From contig NZ_JACJRJ010000008.1 of assembly GCF_014697195.1 (NCBI RefSeq), forward strand, positions 62,001-126,000: a stretch of DNA of 64,000 nucleotides, written 5' to 3'. The notes beneath the pieces were generated by a model, which did not search any database, was not told the DNA's origin, and saw nothing but the letters and a program-made list of their open reading frames with translations. The stretch is from Cylindrospermum sp. FACHB-282. Lineage in GTDB: Bacteria; Cyanobacteriota; Cyanobacteriia; Cyanobacteriales; Nostocaceae. The translations under genes and the position numbers were made by a program. This document shows, piece after piece, positions 28,364 through 36,325 of the stretch; position 1 is the stretch's first letter; every line of letters begins with the position of its first letter.

Positions 28364-29437
28364 TTATTTTTCCTGTTTGAGTAACTCTTTCAGGGTAACA
28401 CCCACTTTAGAACCCTTACCTTCAAAAACTGAACCAACCTTCTTATTATTAAAGCGTCCTTGAATTTCTCCAATCAATTCGCTAGGTAGAGGCACATAGC
28501 CTACTTCTTTTACTAACCTTTGGTTCGCCGCAGCTAGATGAAAATCAATAAAAGCCTTGACTTCAGGACGATCTGCTGCTGTTTTTTTAACATAGATAAA
28601 CTCTGGGCGAGATAGTGGCTGATAAGTACCATCAGCAACGGTTACGGGGGTAGGCTGAACACAACCCTTGCCATTATCAATGGCAACTAGCTTTAACTTT
28701 GCTTTGTTGTTTTCGTAATAAGCAAGCCCGAAGAAGCCCAGACCATTTTTATCAGAACTTACACCTTGTACTAAGGTGTTGTCATCTTCACTAGCAGTGA
28801 AATCTCCCCGGCTTTTGCCTTCTTCTCCTACGATGGCTTTGGTAAAGAAATCATAAGTACCAGAGTCTGTACCTGCTCCAAAAAGGCCCAATCGCTCATC
28901 TGGAAAGTCAGGACGAATTTGCTTCCAGGTAGTGACTTTGCCCTGAGCCTCTGGCTCCCACATTTTCTTTAGTTCATCTACCTTGAGGCATGCTGCAAAT
29001 TTGTTTTCTGGGTTGACCACAACGGAAAGACCATCAAAGGCAACCGGTAGTTCAATGTACTCTACATTATTTTTTTTGCACAATTCCACTTCTTCCGACT
29101 TAATCGGACGGGAAGCATTGGAAATGTCGGTTTCATTATTACAAAACTTTTTAAAGCCGCCACCTGTACCAGAGTTACCCACGGTGACTTGCACACCAGG
29201 ATTTGCCTTCTGAAACTCTTCCGCCATCGCTTCAGAAATGGGGAACACGGTACTAGAGCCATCGATCATGACTTTTCCAGATACATTCGAGCCAGATGCT
29301 GTATTTGCGGCTGGAGTTGCATCACCACCAGTTGCTGGGCTAGGGTTGTTGGAAGCTTGGTTGTTGTCACCGCAAGAGCTGATACTAATTGCTAGGACAA
29401 CTATGGGAGCAACCAACCGCATCTTTGAAGAGAACAT
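28364..29437 (-). CDS. pstS: Phosphate-binding lipoprotein PstS
   Basis: Signal peptide plus lipobox (LAISISSC, then GDNN), a Ser/Asn/Ala-rich tether, then the phosphate-binding protein core ([54 protein letters not shown]). It captures phosphate outside the membrane for PstCAB. The frame opens at 29461, but the Pho box and the -10-like TTTATA (plus-strand 29472-29477) put the likely transcript start near 29465. I therefore prefer the second Met (MFSSKMRLV, 29437), which also gives a normal signal peptide. Confidence 0.93.
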   Translation of the reverse strand: MFSSKMRLVAPIVVLAISISSCGDNNQASNNPSPATGGDATPAANTASGSNVSGKVMIDGSSTVFPISEAMAEEFQKANPGVQVTVGNSGTGGGFKKFCNNETDISNASRPIKSEEVELCKKNNVEYIELPVAFDGLSVVVNPENKFAACLKVDELKKMWEPEAQGKVTTWKQIRPDFPDERLGLFGAGTDSGTYDFFTKAIVGEEGKSRGDFTASEDDNTLVQGVSSDKNGLGFFGLAYYENNKAKLKLVAIDNGKGCVQPTPVTVADGTYQPLSRPEFIYVKKTAADRPEVKAFIDFHLAAANQRLVKEVGYVPLPSELIGEIQGRFNNKKVGSVFEGKGSKVGVTLKELLKQEK

Positions 29438-29488
29438 AAATCTTTTGATAAATGATGGCATGGATTCCGCCTATAAACTACCATTAGG

Positions 29489-29518
29489 AAAAACAAGGCA
29501 GGTTAAGAAACGGTTAAA
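29489..29518 (-). promoter_or_regulatory. Pho box upstream of pstS
   Basis: On the minus strand three 8-base units follow each other at exactly 11-base spacing: TTTAACCG (29511-29518), CTTAACCT (29500-29507) and TTGTTTTT (29489-29496). This matches the cyanobacterial PhoB/SphR box of tandem TTAAcc-type octamers. A TTTATA -10 candidate sits 11 bases downstream. It predicts induction of pst under phosphate limitation. Confidence 0.8.
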
Positions 29519-29584
29519 ACTAATAAAAATATTCCGCATTTTTATTAGAATGTCTGAGAAGCAAGAAGCTCACGTCAGGGTAAA

Positions 29585-30388
29585 ATGCACAGCTTTATTC
29601 CCCCAGAACGGTTTTTCCCCTACCTCACCTGGAATGATGTTCAGGTAATGCCAGATAAAGAAAATGTGGTGATCATCCAACCAGTAGGGGCAATTGAACA
29701 ACATGGCCCCCATCTACCACTGATTGTTGATGCTGCTATCGGTGTGGGAGTACTGGGAAAAGCTCTATCCCAGCTGGATGCTAGCATTCCCGCTTACGCT
29801 TTACCCAATCTTTTTTACGGCAAATCTAACGAACACTGGCACTTTCCCGGTACGATTACTTTGAGTACCCAAACACTGACAGCTACCATTATGGAAGTGG
29901 GAGAAAGTATTTATCGTGCTGGGTTTAGAAAATTCGTGTTGATGAACTCTCACGGCGGACAACCCCAAGTTATGCAAATGGCCGCCCGAGATTTACACGT
30001 TAAATATGATGACTTTTTGGTTTTTCCCCTGTTTACTTGGCGTGTTCCTAATATTACTAAAGATTTATTGACTGTGAAAGAGGCAGAGCAGGGAATGCAC
30101 GCCGGAGATGCTGAAACTAGCATCATGCTGGCGATTTTGCCGGAACAAGTACACTTAGACAAGGCTGTTGCTGAGTATCCACCAGAACAGTCAGAAAGTA
30201 CCTTGCTGAGTTGGGAAGGTAAACTACCTGTGGCTTGGGTGACGCGGGATATTAGTAAAAGTGGCGTGATTGGTGATCCGACAACTGCAACCAAAGAAAA
30301 AGGCGATCGCATCCTCGAATCTGTCGCCAATGGTTGGGTACAGGTAATTAAAGATATTTACACCTTTCGCCTACCCCAACCCAGTTAG
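29585..30388 (+). CDS. Creatininase-family amidohydrolase (267 aa)
   Basis: The metal-binding segments are typical: VGAIEQHGPHLPLIVDAAIG (Glu, His and Asp ligands), MNSHGGQ and MHAGDAETSIML. The family includes creatinine amidohydrolases and enzymes of riboflavin/deazaflavin or mycofactocin pathways, so the exact substrate is open. It is divergent from pstS with a 123-base shared region that carries the Pho box; whether the box also acts on this gene is unknown. Confidence 0.88.
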   Translation: MHSFIPPERFFPYLTWNDVQVMPDKENVVIIQPVGAIEQHGPHLPLIVDAAIGVGVLGKALSQLDASIPAYALPNLFYGKSNEHWHFPGTITLSTQTLTATIMEVGESIYRAGFRKFVLMNSHGGQPQVMQMAARDLHVKYDDFLVFPLFTWRVPNITKDLLTVKEAEQGMHAGDAETSIMLAILPEQVHLDKAVAEYPPEQSESTLLSWEGKLPVAWVTRDISKSGVIGDPTTATKEKGDRILESVANGWVQVIKDIYTFRLPQPS

Positions 30389-30540
30389 TCATGGGAGCGG
30401 GAAATTACTACCGCCAGTTCCTATCTAAATTTGCTAGTGTAGGATTAATGGAAATAATGGTGGTGTCGCTGTGCGCCCCCTAAAAGCGATGCCATCGGAG
30501 CAGCAAATCTCTATTAAAATTAATTCTCCGAGAAAGAACT

Positions 30541-31044
30541 ATGACGGCGTTTGAACCTAAAAGTCTCCGTTCTTATAGCCAAGAAGACGTACAGAAAATT
30601 TTGCAATTGGCGATCGCCCGTCAATCTGACGATCAAAACAAAGAATTTTCTTATGAGCAAATATTAGAAATAGCATCTGAGTTAGAAATATCCCCAGATT
30701 GTTTAAATCTAGCAGAACGCGACTGGCTGGCGCAACAGAGCGAAGGGCAACAGCGAATAGCTTTTGATGTTTACCGTCGAGGAAAATTTAAGAAGCGTCT
30801 TGGCAATTATGCCATTGTCAACGGTTTTTTTATGGTGGTAGATTTGATTGGTGGTGGCGGTATTTCTTGGTCGCTGTACATTTTGCTATTCTGCGGATTA
30901 GCCCTAGGGCTAGATGTCTGGAATACCTTTCAAACTAAAGGCGAAGAGTATGAAATGGCATTTCAGAAATGGAATCGTAAGCATCAAATTAAAAAAACTA
31001 TCAACACAGTAATCAATAAGTGGTTCAAGGCGTTACAAATTTAG
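30541..31044 (+). CDS. 2TM-domain membrane protein (167 aa)
   Basis: The N-terminal half (SYSQEDVQKILQLAIARQ...FSYEQILEIASELEI) resembles the short helical module often found before 2TM domains. The C-terminal half has two membrane helices (AIVNGFFMVVDLIGGGGISW and LYILLFCGLALGLDVWNTF) followed by a basic tail. It is probably a small inner-membrane or thylakoid protein of unknown function. The HIP1 site GCGATCGC lies in codons 24-26. It stands alone. Confidence 0.8.
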   Translation: MTAFEPKSLRSYSQEDVQKILQLAIARQSDDQNKEFSYEQILEIASELEISPDCLNLAERDWLAQQSEGQQRIAFDVYRRGKFKKRLGNYAIVNGFFMVVDLIGGGGISWSLYILLFCGLALGLDVWNTFQTKGEEYEMAFQKWNRKHQIKKTINTVINKWFKALQI

Positions 31045-31149
31045 GTGATTCATAGCTAAATAGCTAAAGACGAAAGCTGCGCTGAGAGGATGTTGATGAC
31101 GATAAAATGCCATGGTGAACGAAGCACCAGCGGATTAAAACATCTTCTT

Positions 31150-31328
31150 AGCTCGACTTTATCCATTTTTACGAACCCCAAAACCTGACGCTGAAACCCT
31201 TGTGGGATCATAGTTTTAGTTTTTGTACTTGATCGAAAATCAGTGACAGAGAAAAAGTATTTGCCAAAAAGCCAGGGTTTGTGCCGGGTAAGGAAAACCG
31301 ATTTCTTAATTTTGGATAAAGTCGAGCT
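31150..31328. mobile_element. MITE-like element, 179 bp with 15-bp perfect terminal inverted repeats
   Basis: The left end AGCTCGACTTTATCC (31150-31164) is exactly the reverse complement of the right end GGATAAAGTCGAGCT (31314-31328). The bases TTA flank both sides if the repeat is read from the G (31148-31150 and 31328-31330), which fits a TA-type target duplication as made by IS630/Tc1-like transposases. The inside has no open frame. It fills the gap before the CHRD gene and ends five bases from its stop codon. Confidence 0.6.
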
Positions 31329-31333
31329 TAGTA

Positions 31334-31891
31334 TTAGCTGGCTAGTTTCTGTTTAGCTTTGTGATTTTTAAATTGCCAGCTTACCCCCCAAGCCATCAGC
31401 GCCAAAAGCCCCAACGCCGTTGGAGGTTCGGGAACAGCTTGGATTTGCCCACGAATTTCGCCTCCAGGGAATTTTGTTGTGTGGATGTTGAAGTAAGTAT
31501 TACTATTTAACAGTGCTTGAGCTAATGAATCTGTCAAGGGTCTAACCGCATCATTAAACCGCCAAATGCCAGTAATTGTACCCGCAGTGTTACCTGTGAC
31601 TAAATTACTTGGAAAATTAACAACAGGGCCGTTTGATCCTAGGGGGGCATTGTGAATGTGTGCGGCTACAAGATTCGCCTGCAAACCAGAGTAATTAACT
31701 ACATAGTTAAAAATCCAGCTTCCAGCTTCACCGTTGAGTGTACCTGTCAATGTACCTGTAGCTGGTGTAATAGCATTATCTTGAGCGCCATTCAGCGTAC
31801 TGGTGAAATGAAAAGTTGATGCATTAGCGGCTAAGGGCGTGAATGAGACAATGGCCGCACCCAGTAATGTCCCTGTGACAAAAAGCTTCAT
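31334..31891 (-). CDS. CHRD-domain protein with PEP-CTERM sorting signal (185 aa)
   Basis: A Sec signal peptide (LFVTGTLLGAAIVSFTPLAANA) is followed by a CHRD domain (FTSTLNGAQDN, AAHIHNAPLGSNGPVV, YFNIHTTKFPGGEIRGQI). It ends in a C-terminal VPEPPTALGLLALMAWGVSW with basic tail, the PEP-CTERM signal used by exosortase systems for export and anchoring to the envelope. The role of CHRD is unknown in bacteria. The stop codon lies next to the MITE-like element. Confidence 0.9.
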   Translation of the reverse strand: MKLFVTGTLLGAAIVSFTPLAANASTFHFTSTLNGAQDNAITPATGTLTGTLNGEAGSWIFNYVVNYSGLQANLVAAHIHNAPLGSNGPVVNFPSNLVTGNTAGTITGIWRFNDAVRPLTDSLAQALLNSNTYFNIHTTKFPGGEIRGQIQAVPEPPTALGLLALMAWGVSWQFKNHKAKQKLAS

Positions 31892-31995
31892 AAATTACTG
31901 TGTAAGCTGATGGAATATCAGAAGATAGATTTGGCATATTAAGTGATTCTACTGGAGAATGTGACAAATTAAAATGCCAAATTCATCATCTCTGA

Positions 31996-32619
31996 TTACC
32001 AATTAGCTACTGCTAAGGCGATCGCATCCTTAGCTGCTGCTAAAGACTTACTACGGGCATCATCACCCAAGCTCAGGCTATCGGCATGGATAAAAGTAAC
32101 GTCTGTAATTCCAATAAAACCGAAAATAGTGCGGATGTAGGGTTCTTGCAAATCATAAGCAGCGTAGGGGGTTCCTGGAGGGAATGTACCACCACGAGAG
32201 GTGATCACGAGTGCTTTTTTGCTGCTATCGACCAAACCTTTGTAGCCGTTCTCATCAATTACAAAAGTGCGCCCAACACGAACAATTTGGTCAATGTAAG
32301 CCTTGAAAGTAGAGGGGATGCTCAAGTTGTACATCGGTACACCAAAGACGTAGCGATCAGCCGCTAGCAGTTCATCAATGAGGCTATCAGACAACTTAAT
32401 TGCCTCAACCAGTTCGGGTGTACGCCCATCGGGTGGTGTAAAAGCAGCAGCAATCCACGATTCGTCTACATGAGGAACAGGATTGCGCCCTAAATCCCGG
32501 TAAGTTACTGTATCGCCAGGATGAGTATCTTTCCAGGAAGTGACAAACTCATAGGAGAGAGTACGGGAAACAGAACGCTCACCACGGGGGCTAGAGTCAA
32601 TATGAAGGATATTTGCCAT
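31996..32619 (-). CDS. azoR: FMN-dependent NADH-azoreductase (207 aa)
   Basis: Flavodoxin-like fold with the FMN phosphate loop SSPRGERSVSRTLS, the PMYNLSIPSTFKAYIDQIVRVGRTF segment and TSRGGTF, all as in AzoR. It reduces quinones and azo compounds with NADH by two electrons. It is divergent from an HxlR-family regulator, as in the Bacillus YodB/azoR1 quinone-stress pair, with palindromes in the shared promoter. Confidence 0.93.
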   Translation of the reverse strand: MANILHIDSSPRGERSVSRTLSYEFVTSWKDTHPGDTVTYRDLGRNPVPHVDESWIAAAFTPPDGRTPELVEAIKLSDSLIDELLAADRYVFGVPMYNLSIPSTFKAYIDQIVRVGRTFVIDENGYKGLVDSSKKALVITSRGGTFPPGTPYAAYDLQEPYIRTIFGFIGITDVTFIHADSLSLGDDARSKSLAAAKDAIALAVANW

Positions 32620-32732
32620 AAATAAAGTTCCCGATTCAAACTACGCCTATGGGCGTTTAATAGTGTTCAGTTGACTTACAAAATACTTGCTCAATTGACT
32701 TTAAACTATGTAAAGTTAATATGGAAAGTACG

Positions 32733-32760
32733 CACTTAAAAGTAAGATACTTACTAAAAA
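32733..32760. promoter_or_regulatory. HxlR-type operators between azoR and the HxlR gene
   Basis: Bases 32741-32755 are a perfect inverted repeat AGTAAG-ATA-CTTACT. Next to it CACTTAAAAGTAAG and CTTACTAAAAAGTAAC form overlapping repeats of the same half-sites (AGTAA/TTACT). They lie just before the HxlR start at 32767, where the bound regulator could block its own gene and azoR. Confidence 0.65.
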
Positions 32761-32766
32761 GTAACC

Positions 32767-33099
32767 ATGAAAGCCGAAGCAAAAATTGATAGCAGACCAA
32801 CTTGTGGAGTAGAAACAACGCTCAAGGTAATCGGCGGACGCTGGAAGGTTTTGATTATTAGAGAATTAATTTCTGGAGTAAAACGTTTTGGTGAGTTACA
32901 GCGTTCCTTATCCGGAATTACCCAAAAAATGCTCACCCAACAACTAAGAGAAATGGAAGAAGACGGGATTATACATCGAGAAGTCTACCCACAAATCCCC
33001 CCTAAGGTAGAATATTCATTAACACCTTTGGGAGAAAGTCTAAAACCAATTCTCTATGCAATGCATGAATGGGCTGTTCAGCATTTAGGTAATAGGTAA
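32767..33099 (+). CDS. HxlR-family transcriptional regulator (110 aa)
   Basis: Winged helix-turn-helix with the family pattern [51 protein letters not shown] (one continuous domain, residues about 20-70) and [12 protein letters not shown] Cys near the N-terminus (RPTCGVE, Cys13) sits where redox-sensing HxlR proteins keep their reactive thiol. It probably represses azoR until quinone or electrophile stress modifies the Cys. Confidence 0.92.
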   Translation: MKAEAKIDSRPTCGVETTLKVIGGRWKVLIIRELISGVKRFGELQRSLSGITQKMLTQQLREMEEDGIIHREVYPQIPPKVEYSLTPLGESLKPILYAMHEWAVQHLGNR

Positions 33100-33110
33100 T
33101 AGGCCTCTTG

Positions 33111-33524
33111 TTATTGGTTGCTTTGCAAATATTCAATCGCCGCTTCTAATTTGGAGGGAAATCCTTTAGCAAAGCTTTCAAACCAAAGTCCTTCTGATGA
33201 AAGTGGATCTAATTTGGCTAACCATTCTTTTGCTGGTTTCCTTAAAGCCTCTAGTTGCTTGGCTCTGAGTTGTTCTTGGCGAATTTGCTTCTTCTCTAAT
33301 TCTTGCTGTTTTCTCAACTCTTCAGCAGCATCTTGTTCAGCAATATCAGCTTGAACTTCCGCCAACAAGTTATCCATAACAGACGCTGACTTTCCTGGGG
33401 GTTGAATGAAGGATTTAGCAGGAGTTTGTTTGGTCTGCTGCTGTCCAGGCTTTGGTTCCTCATATTCAGCTTTGAGTTGAGATAACAGCTTATCAATGGA
33501 ATCCATTTTTTCCAGTCCTGTCAA
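33111..33524 (-). CDS. Hypothetical coiled-coil protein linked to vWA genes (137 aa)
   Basis: Not recognised. The first 50 residues are Gln/Pro/Lys-rich and likely disordered. The middle (EQDAAEELRKQQELEKKQIRQEQLRAKQ in two stretches) is a coiled coil. The end (DPLSSEGLWFESFAKGFPSKLEAAIEYLQ) is a compact helical piece. It is eight bases downstream of a vWA gene on the same strand and very likely forms an operon with the three vWA proteins, perhaps as their partner. Confidence 0.75.
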   Translation of the reverse strand: MTGLEKMDSIDKLLSQLKAEYEEPKPGQQQTKQTPAKSFIQPPGKSASVMDNLLAEVQADIAEQDAAEELRKQQELEKKQIRQEQLRAKQLEALRKPAKEWLAKLDPLSSEGLWFESFAKGFPSKLEAAIEYLQSNQ

Positions 33525-33532
33525 GGGTATGG

Positions 33533-34144
33533 TTAGTCAGTAATGGCATTGAGGAGCACTTCTGAAAGACTCATATCTTCCATATCTTCCATTGTCACAG
33601 TGTCGCAAATATCAAATTTTGCACCTGCGCTTTGAAGTTCATCATCCAAGACTTTTAGAAAGCGAGTAGCTTGAGCATCTGTCCCCACTTGAATAAAGGA
33701 AATAGCTAATTCTTCATCGCGATCCATTCGACGAGAAGCTTCAATAATTACCTTCATCACCGCTTTGCGATCATCTGGTTCACCATCAGTAACAACTAAA
33801 ATTGTCTCACCATTCGCTTTAGTTTTACTAGCTGTCTTGCGTTGAAAGTAATCATCAGTAGCGTGTTTCAAGACCCCTGCTAAATCAGTAGTACCAGATG
33901 GATCATTTTCTTGAAAAATCTGTGCTACCTTGCTAGTTGTCACATTTTCATAGCGCTTGAATCTACCAGAAAATACATAAATTGTAATACCATCTGGATC
34001 AAATTGCTCGCACTTATTAGCTAAGGCTAAGGTAGATTCTTGTGCGGCTAACCATCTACTTCTACCACCTTTTTGATCTGGGGTAGCCATGCTGCCACTT
34101 TTATCAATAATCAATGTATAATCACGGTTTTCCAACACTTTCAC
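33533..34144 (-). CDS. vWA-domain protein, copy 3 of a tandem triplet (203 aa)
   Basis: A whole-protein von Willebrand A domain. The metal-ion-dependent adhesion site is complete: DKSGSM near residue 13, Thr in SGTTDLAG, and Asp in VVTDGEPDD. It is soluble, with no signal. Such TerY-like vWA proteins act in protein assembly or stress complexes together with kinases or MoxR ATPases, none of which is visible here. It is highly similar to the two upstream copies; the N-terminus has three extra residues (MKVLENRDYTL). Confidence 0.88.
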   Translation of the reverse strand: MKVLENRDYTLIIDKSGSMATPDQKGGRSRWLAAQESTLALANKCEQFDPDGITIYVFSGRFKRYENVTTSKVAQIFQENDPSGTTDLAGVLKHATDDYFQRKTASKTKANGETILVVTDGEPDDRKAVMKVIIEASRRMDRDEELAISFIQVGTDAQATRFLKVLDDELQSAGAKFDICDTVTMEDMEDMSLSEVLLNAITD

Positions 34145-34168
34145 CTCTCTAGCTATTACTTATGAGTA

Positions 34169-34866
34169 GTTAGTCAATTGGCTTGAGACTATTGATAAGT
34201 TAGTCTGTTATCGCCTTCATCAATACATCTGCAAGGCTCATGTCTTCTAAATCATTTAAAGTGATGGTGTCGCAAATATCAAATTTAGCGCCTACACTTT
34301 GTAACTGATTGTCCAGAGCTTTGAAAAACTTAGTTGCTTGGGAGTCTGAACCTACTTGAATAATATAAATTCTTAATTCTTGCTCATTTTCTATTCGTTG
34401 TGTGGCATTAATTATAACTTCAAATACACCTTGGCGGTCATAGGGTACACCATCTGTAATAATTAATATTAGTTCTCCATTTGGCTTAGTTTTTCCCGCA
34501 GCTTTCCGTGTAAAGTAATTATTGATTGCATCCTGAAGTACACTTCCTAAGTTGGTCGTATCTTCAGGAATATTTTCGACAAAAATTTGCGAAACTTTAG
34601 CTGATGTGACATAATCGAAGCGTTGAAATTCTTTGGAAAAAAGATAAACTGTTAGACCATCTGAGTCAAGCTCTTCACATTTTCTAGCTAAGGCATAGGT
34701 AAATTCCTGTGCTTCTAGCCATCTGCTTTGACCACCTTTTTTGTCTGAGGTTGCCATGCTGCAACTTTTATCAATAATCAATGTATAGTCACGGTTATCC
34801 AAAACTTGTACTTGCTCCCGCTATCAGTTTTTAGTTGTTAGTCAATTGGCTTGAGACTATTGATAA
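34169..34866 (-). repeat. Duplicated spacer between vWA genes
   Basis: A 30-base spacer (34169-34198, including GTTAGTCAATTGGCTTGAG) recurs exactly at 34837-34866, each time just after the stop codon side of a vWA copy. The conserved non-coding spacer shows the array arose by tandem duplication of gene plus spacer. It is not a CRISPR repeat. Confidence 0.75.
34200..34802 (-). CDS. vWA-domain protein, copy 2, diverged (200 aa)
   Basis: Same single vWA fold as its neighbours, with DKSCSM in place of DKSGSM. The metal-binding Asp and both Ser are kept, but the usual Gly is Cys. It also has EDTTNLGS and ITDGVPYDRQG where the other copies have GEPDDRKA. This is the most diverged copy and may have changed partner or be under relaxed selection. 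It stands between copies 1 and 3 with spacers of about 60 bases. Confidence 0.87.
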   Translation of the reverse strand: MDNRDYTLIIDKSCSMATSDKKGGQSRWLEAQEFTYALARKCEELDSDGLTVYLFSKEFQRFDYVTSAKVSQIFVENIPEDTTNLGSVLQDAINNYFTRKAAGKTKPNGELILIITDGVPYDRQGVFEVIINATQRIENEQELRIYIIQVGSDSQATKFFKALDNQLQSVGAKFDICDTITLNDLEDMSLADVLMKAITD

Positions 34867-34867
34867 A

Positions 34868-35473
34868 TTAGTCAGTTATCGCATTCATCAATACATCTGC
34901 AAGGCTCATATCTTCTAAATCATCTAAAGTGATGGTGTCGCAGATATCAAATTTGGCGCCTACACCTTGCAACTGATCGTCCAAAGCTTTAAGAAACTTG
35001 GTTGCTTGAGCGTCAGAACCTACTTGAATAATCGAAATTGCTAATTCTTCATCTCGTTCCATTTGGCGAGTTGCCTGAATTATCACCTCAAATACTGCTT
35101 TGCGATCGTCTGGTTCGCCATCGGTGATGACTAATATTGTCTCACCATTGGGCTTGCTTTGACCGCTGGCTTTGCGCTGAAAGAAACTATTGAGGGCATC
35201 CTGAAGTACACTGGCTAAGTTTGTTGTCCCAGCAGGGTCATTTTCCTGAAATATCTGGGCGACTTTGGCCGCGGTGACGTTCTCATAGCGTTTAAATCTA
35301 CCGGAAAAAAGGTATACAGTAATACCATCAGGGTCAAACTGTTCACACTTTCTGGCTAAGGCAATTGTAGACTCTTGGGCTATCTCCCATCTACTTCTAC
35401 CACCTGCTTGGTCGGGGGTGGACATACTGCCGCTTTTGTCAATGATTAATGTATAGTCGCGATCGCTCATCAT
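34868..35473 (-). CDS. vWA-domain protein, copy 1 (about 201 aa)
   Basis: vWA fold with an intact site (DKSGSMSTPD, AGTTNLAS, ITDGEPDD). The frame is open to 35536, but I start it at MMSDRDYTL (35473). AAGGAT stands five bases before that ATG, and the other two copies begin at the same point (NRDYTLIIDKS). It is the first gene of the minus-strand vWA array and probably carries the promoter in front of it. Confidence 0.87.
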   Translation of the reverse strand: MMSDRDYTLIIDKSGSMSTPDQAGGRSRWEIAQESTIALARKCEQFDPDGITVYLFSGRFKRYENVTAAKVAQIFQENDPAGTTNLASVLQDALNSFFQRKASGQSKPNGETILVITDGEPDDRKAVFEVIIQATRQMERDEELAISIIQVGSDAQATKFLKALDDQLQGVGAKFDICDTITLDDLEDMSLADVLMNAITD

Positions 35474-35568
35474 AATATCCTTGTGATTACATCCCTGTGC
35501 TTCTATTTTAACTGTTGGGTCATGGGAGAGGTACATTTGAAGTGTGCTTTGTAATAATCGATAAATCG

Positions 35569-35600
35569 CAAAAAAAGCCGTTTAACAGGATTAAACGGCT
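35569..35600 (-). terminator. Rho-independent terminator of the cupin gene
   Basis: Stem AGCCGTTTAA (35576-35585), loop CAGGA, stem TTAAACGGCT (35591-35600). On the minus strand the stem is followed directly by a run of T (plus-strand A run 35570-35576). It lies 31 bases past the cupin stop and insulates the cupin from the vWA operon. Confidence 0.88.
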
Positions 35601-35630
35601 GGATAAGTGATATTTAAACCCCTAAGAGCA

Positions 35631-36023
35631 TTAATCGTATCCCCCAAACATAAACAGAGAAATCGGTTCATCAGTGCTATTCATCAAAGCATGGAGATTA
35701 CCACCCTTGAGCATGGCAAAGTGTCCGGCTTTGAGATTACGAATTTCAAAGCAGCGTTCTCGCTGATCCATTTTGCACCAGTCACCTACTACCATGAAGC
35801 CTTGACCTTCCATCATCAGAAATATTTCTTGATTATCGCGATGGCGGTGTAAACCAATGCCACAACTAGGGTTGAGGAGGTGTAAATCCATATAATCTAC
35901 AGCTAAAAATGGTTCGGAACTGTTACCGCCCCTAGGTTCTGCTTGGGAATGCACTCTCAGGAGGCTCTGCCTCCAGTAGTAAAGGACGAGGCAGAGCCTC
36001 ACAGATATCATTGAACCAGACAA
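35631..36023 (-). CDS. Cupin-domain protein with a repeat-altered N-terminus (130 aa frame)
   Basis: The cupin core is clear: MDLHLLNPSCGIGLHRHRDNQEIFLMMEGQGFMVV in two adjoining motifs (His, His, Glu metal ligands) and GGNLHALMN (last His). The part from HSQAEPRGGNSSEPFLAVDY on looks native. The residues before it (RLCLVLYYWRQSLL) are encoded by an interspersed palindrome (35961-36000), so the original start has probably been cut off by repeat insertion. The real start may be internal, for example Met45 at 35891. It is either a truncated working cupin or a gene in decay. Confidence 0.7.
   Translation of the reverse strand: MSGSMISVRLCLVLYYWRQSLLRVHSQAEPRGGNSSEPFLAVDYMDLHLLNPSCGIGLHRHRDNQEIFLMMEGQGFMVVGDWCKMDQRERCFEIRNLKAGHFAMLKGGNLHALMNSTDEPISLFMFGGYD
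35961..36000. repeat. Interspersed palindrome with 13-bp arms
   Basis: GAGGCTCTGCCTC (35961-35973) and its exact reverse complement GAGGCAGAGCCTC (35988-36000) enclose 14 bases. This GC-rich hairpin is of the kind repeated many times in Nostoc-like genomes. It overlaps the apparent 5' end of the cupin gene. Confidence 0.75.
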
Positions 36024-36325
36024 TTAAATCTACCAGAAAACTTTACTGGGTAAATCTTTGAAAGCGACTCTGATATACAGATTTTGAAGCAATATCAGTT
36101 TTTGCCCTTTTTCAGGAATAGTTATCAAACAACTTGTATATGTTCAGTAGATGAATAAGTAAATACCATAAATGAGAGCAATACCCCATTCACAAGACTG
36201 AAGAGCCAGTTTTAATTCAATCAAGTTAGGTTCAACAGTTTGTGTGCTTGGCAGGATGCATAGTAACGAAATACTTGAGTGAAACTGGCTCGCTATCCTA
36301 GAACATCACTATATACAGGGGCAAT
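36024..36325. other. Divergent promoter region of cupin and TIR genes
   Basis: About 300 AT-rich bases. An inverted repeat GAGCCAGTTT (36203-36212) and AAACTGGCTC (36282-36291) encloses about 70 bases just before the TIR-methyltransferase start. It could be a long-armed RNA hairpin or an operator pair. There is no open frame and no clear -10/-35 that I trust. Confidence 0.4.

Noticed and set aside
29238-29648. 136-codon plus-strand frame across the 5' end of pstS
   Set aside because: It lies antisense to the pstS signal peptide and Pho box and overlaps the creatininase start. Its residues have no domain pattern.
34169-34866. Repeated 30-base spacer as a possible CRISPR array
   Set aside because: Only two copies about 670 bases apart, separated by a gene. 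It is a by-product of tandem gene duplication.
35474-35536. 21-codon upstream extension of the first vWA gene
   Set aside because: The ribosome-binding site AAGGAT and alignment with the two other copies place the start at 35473.
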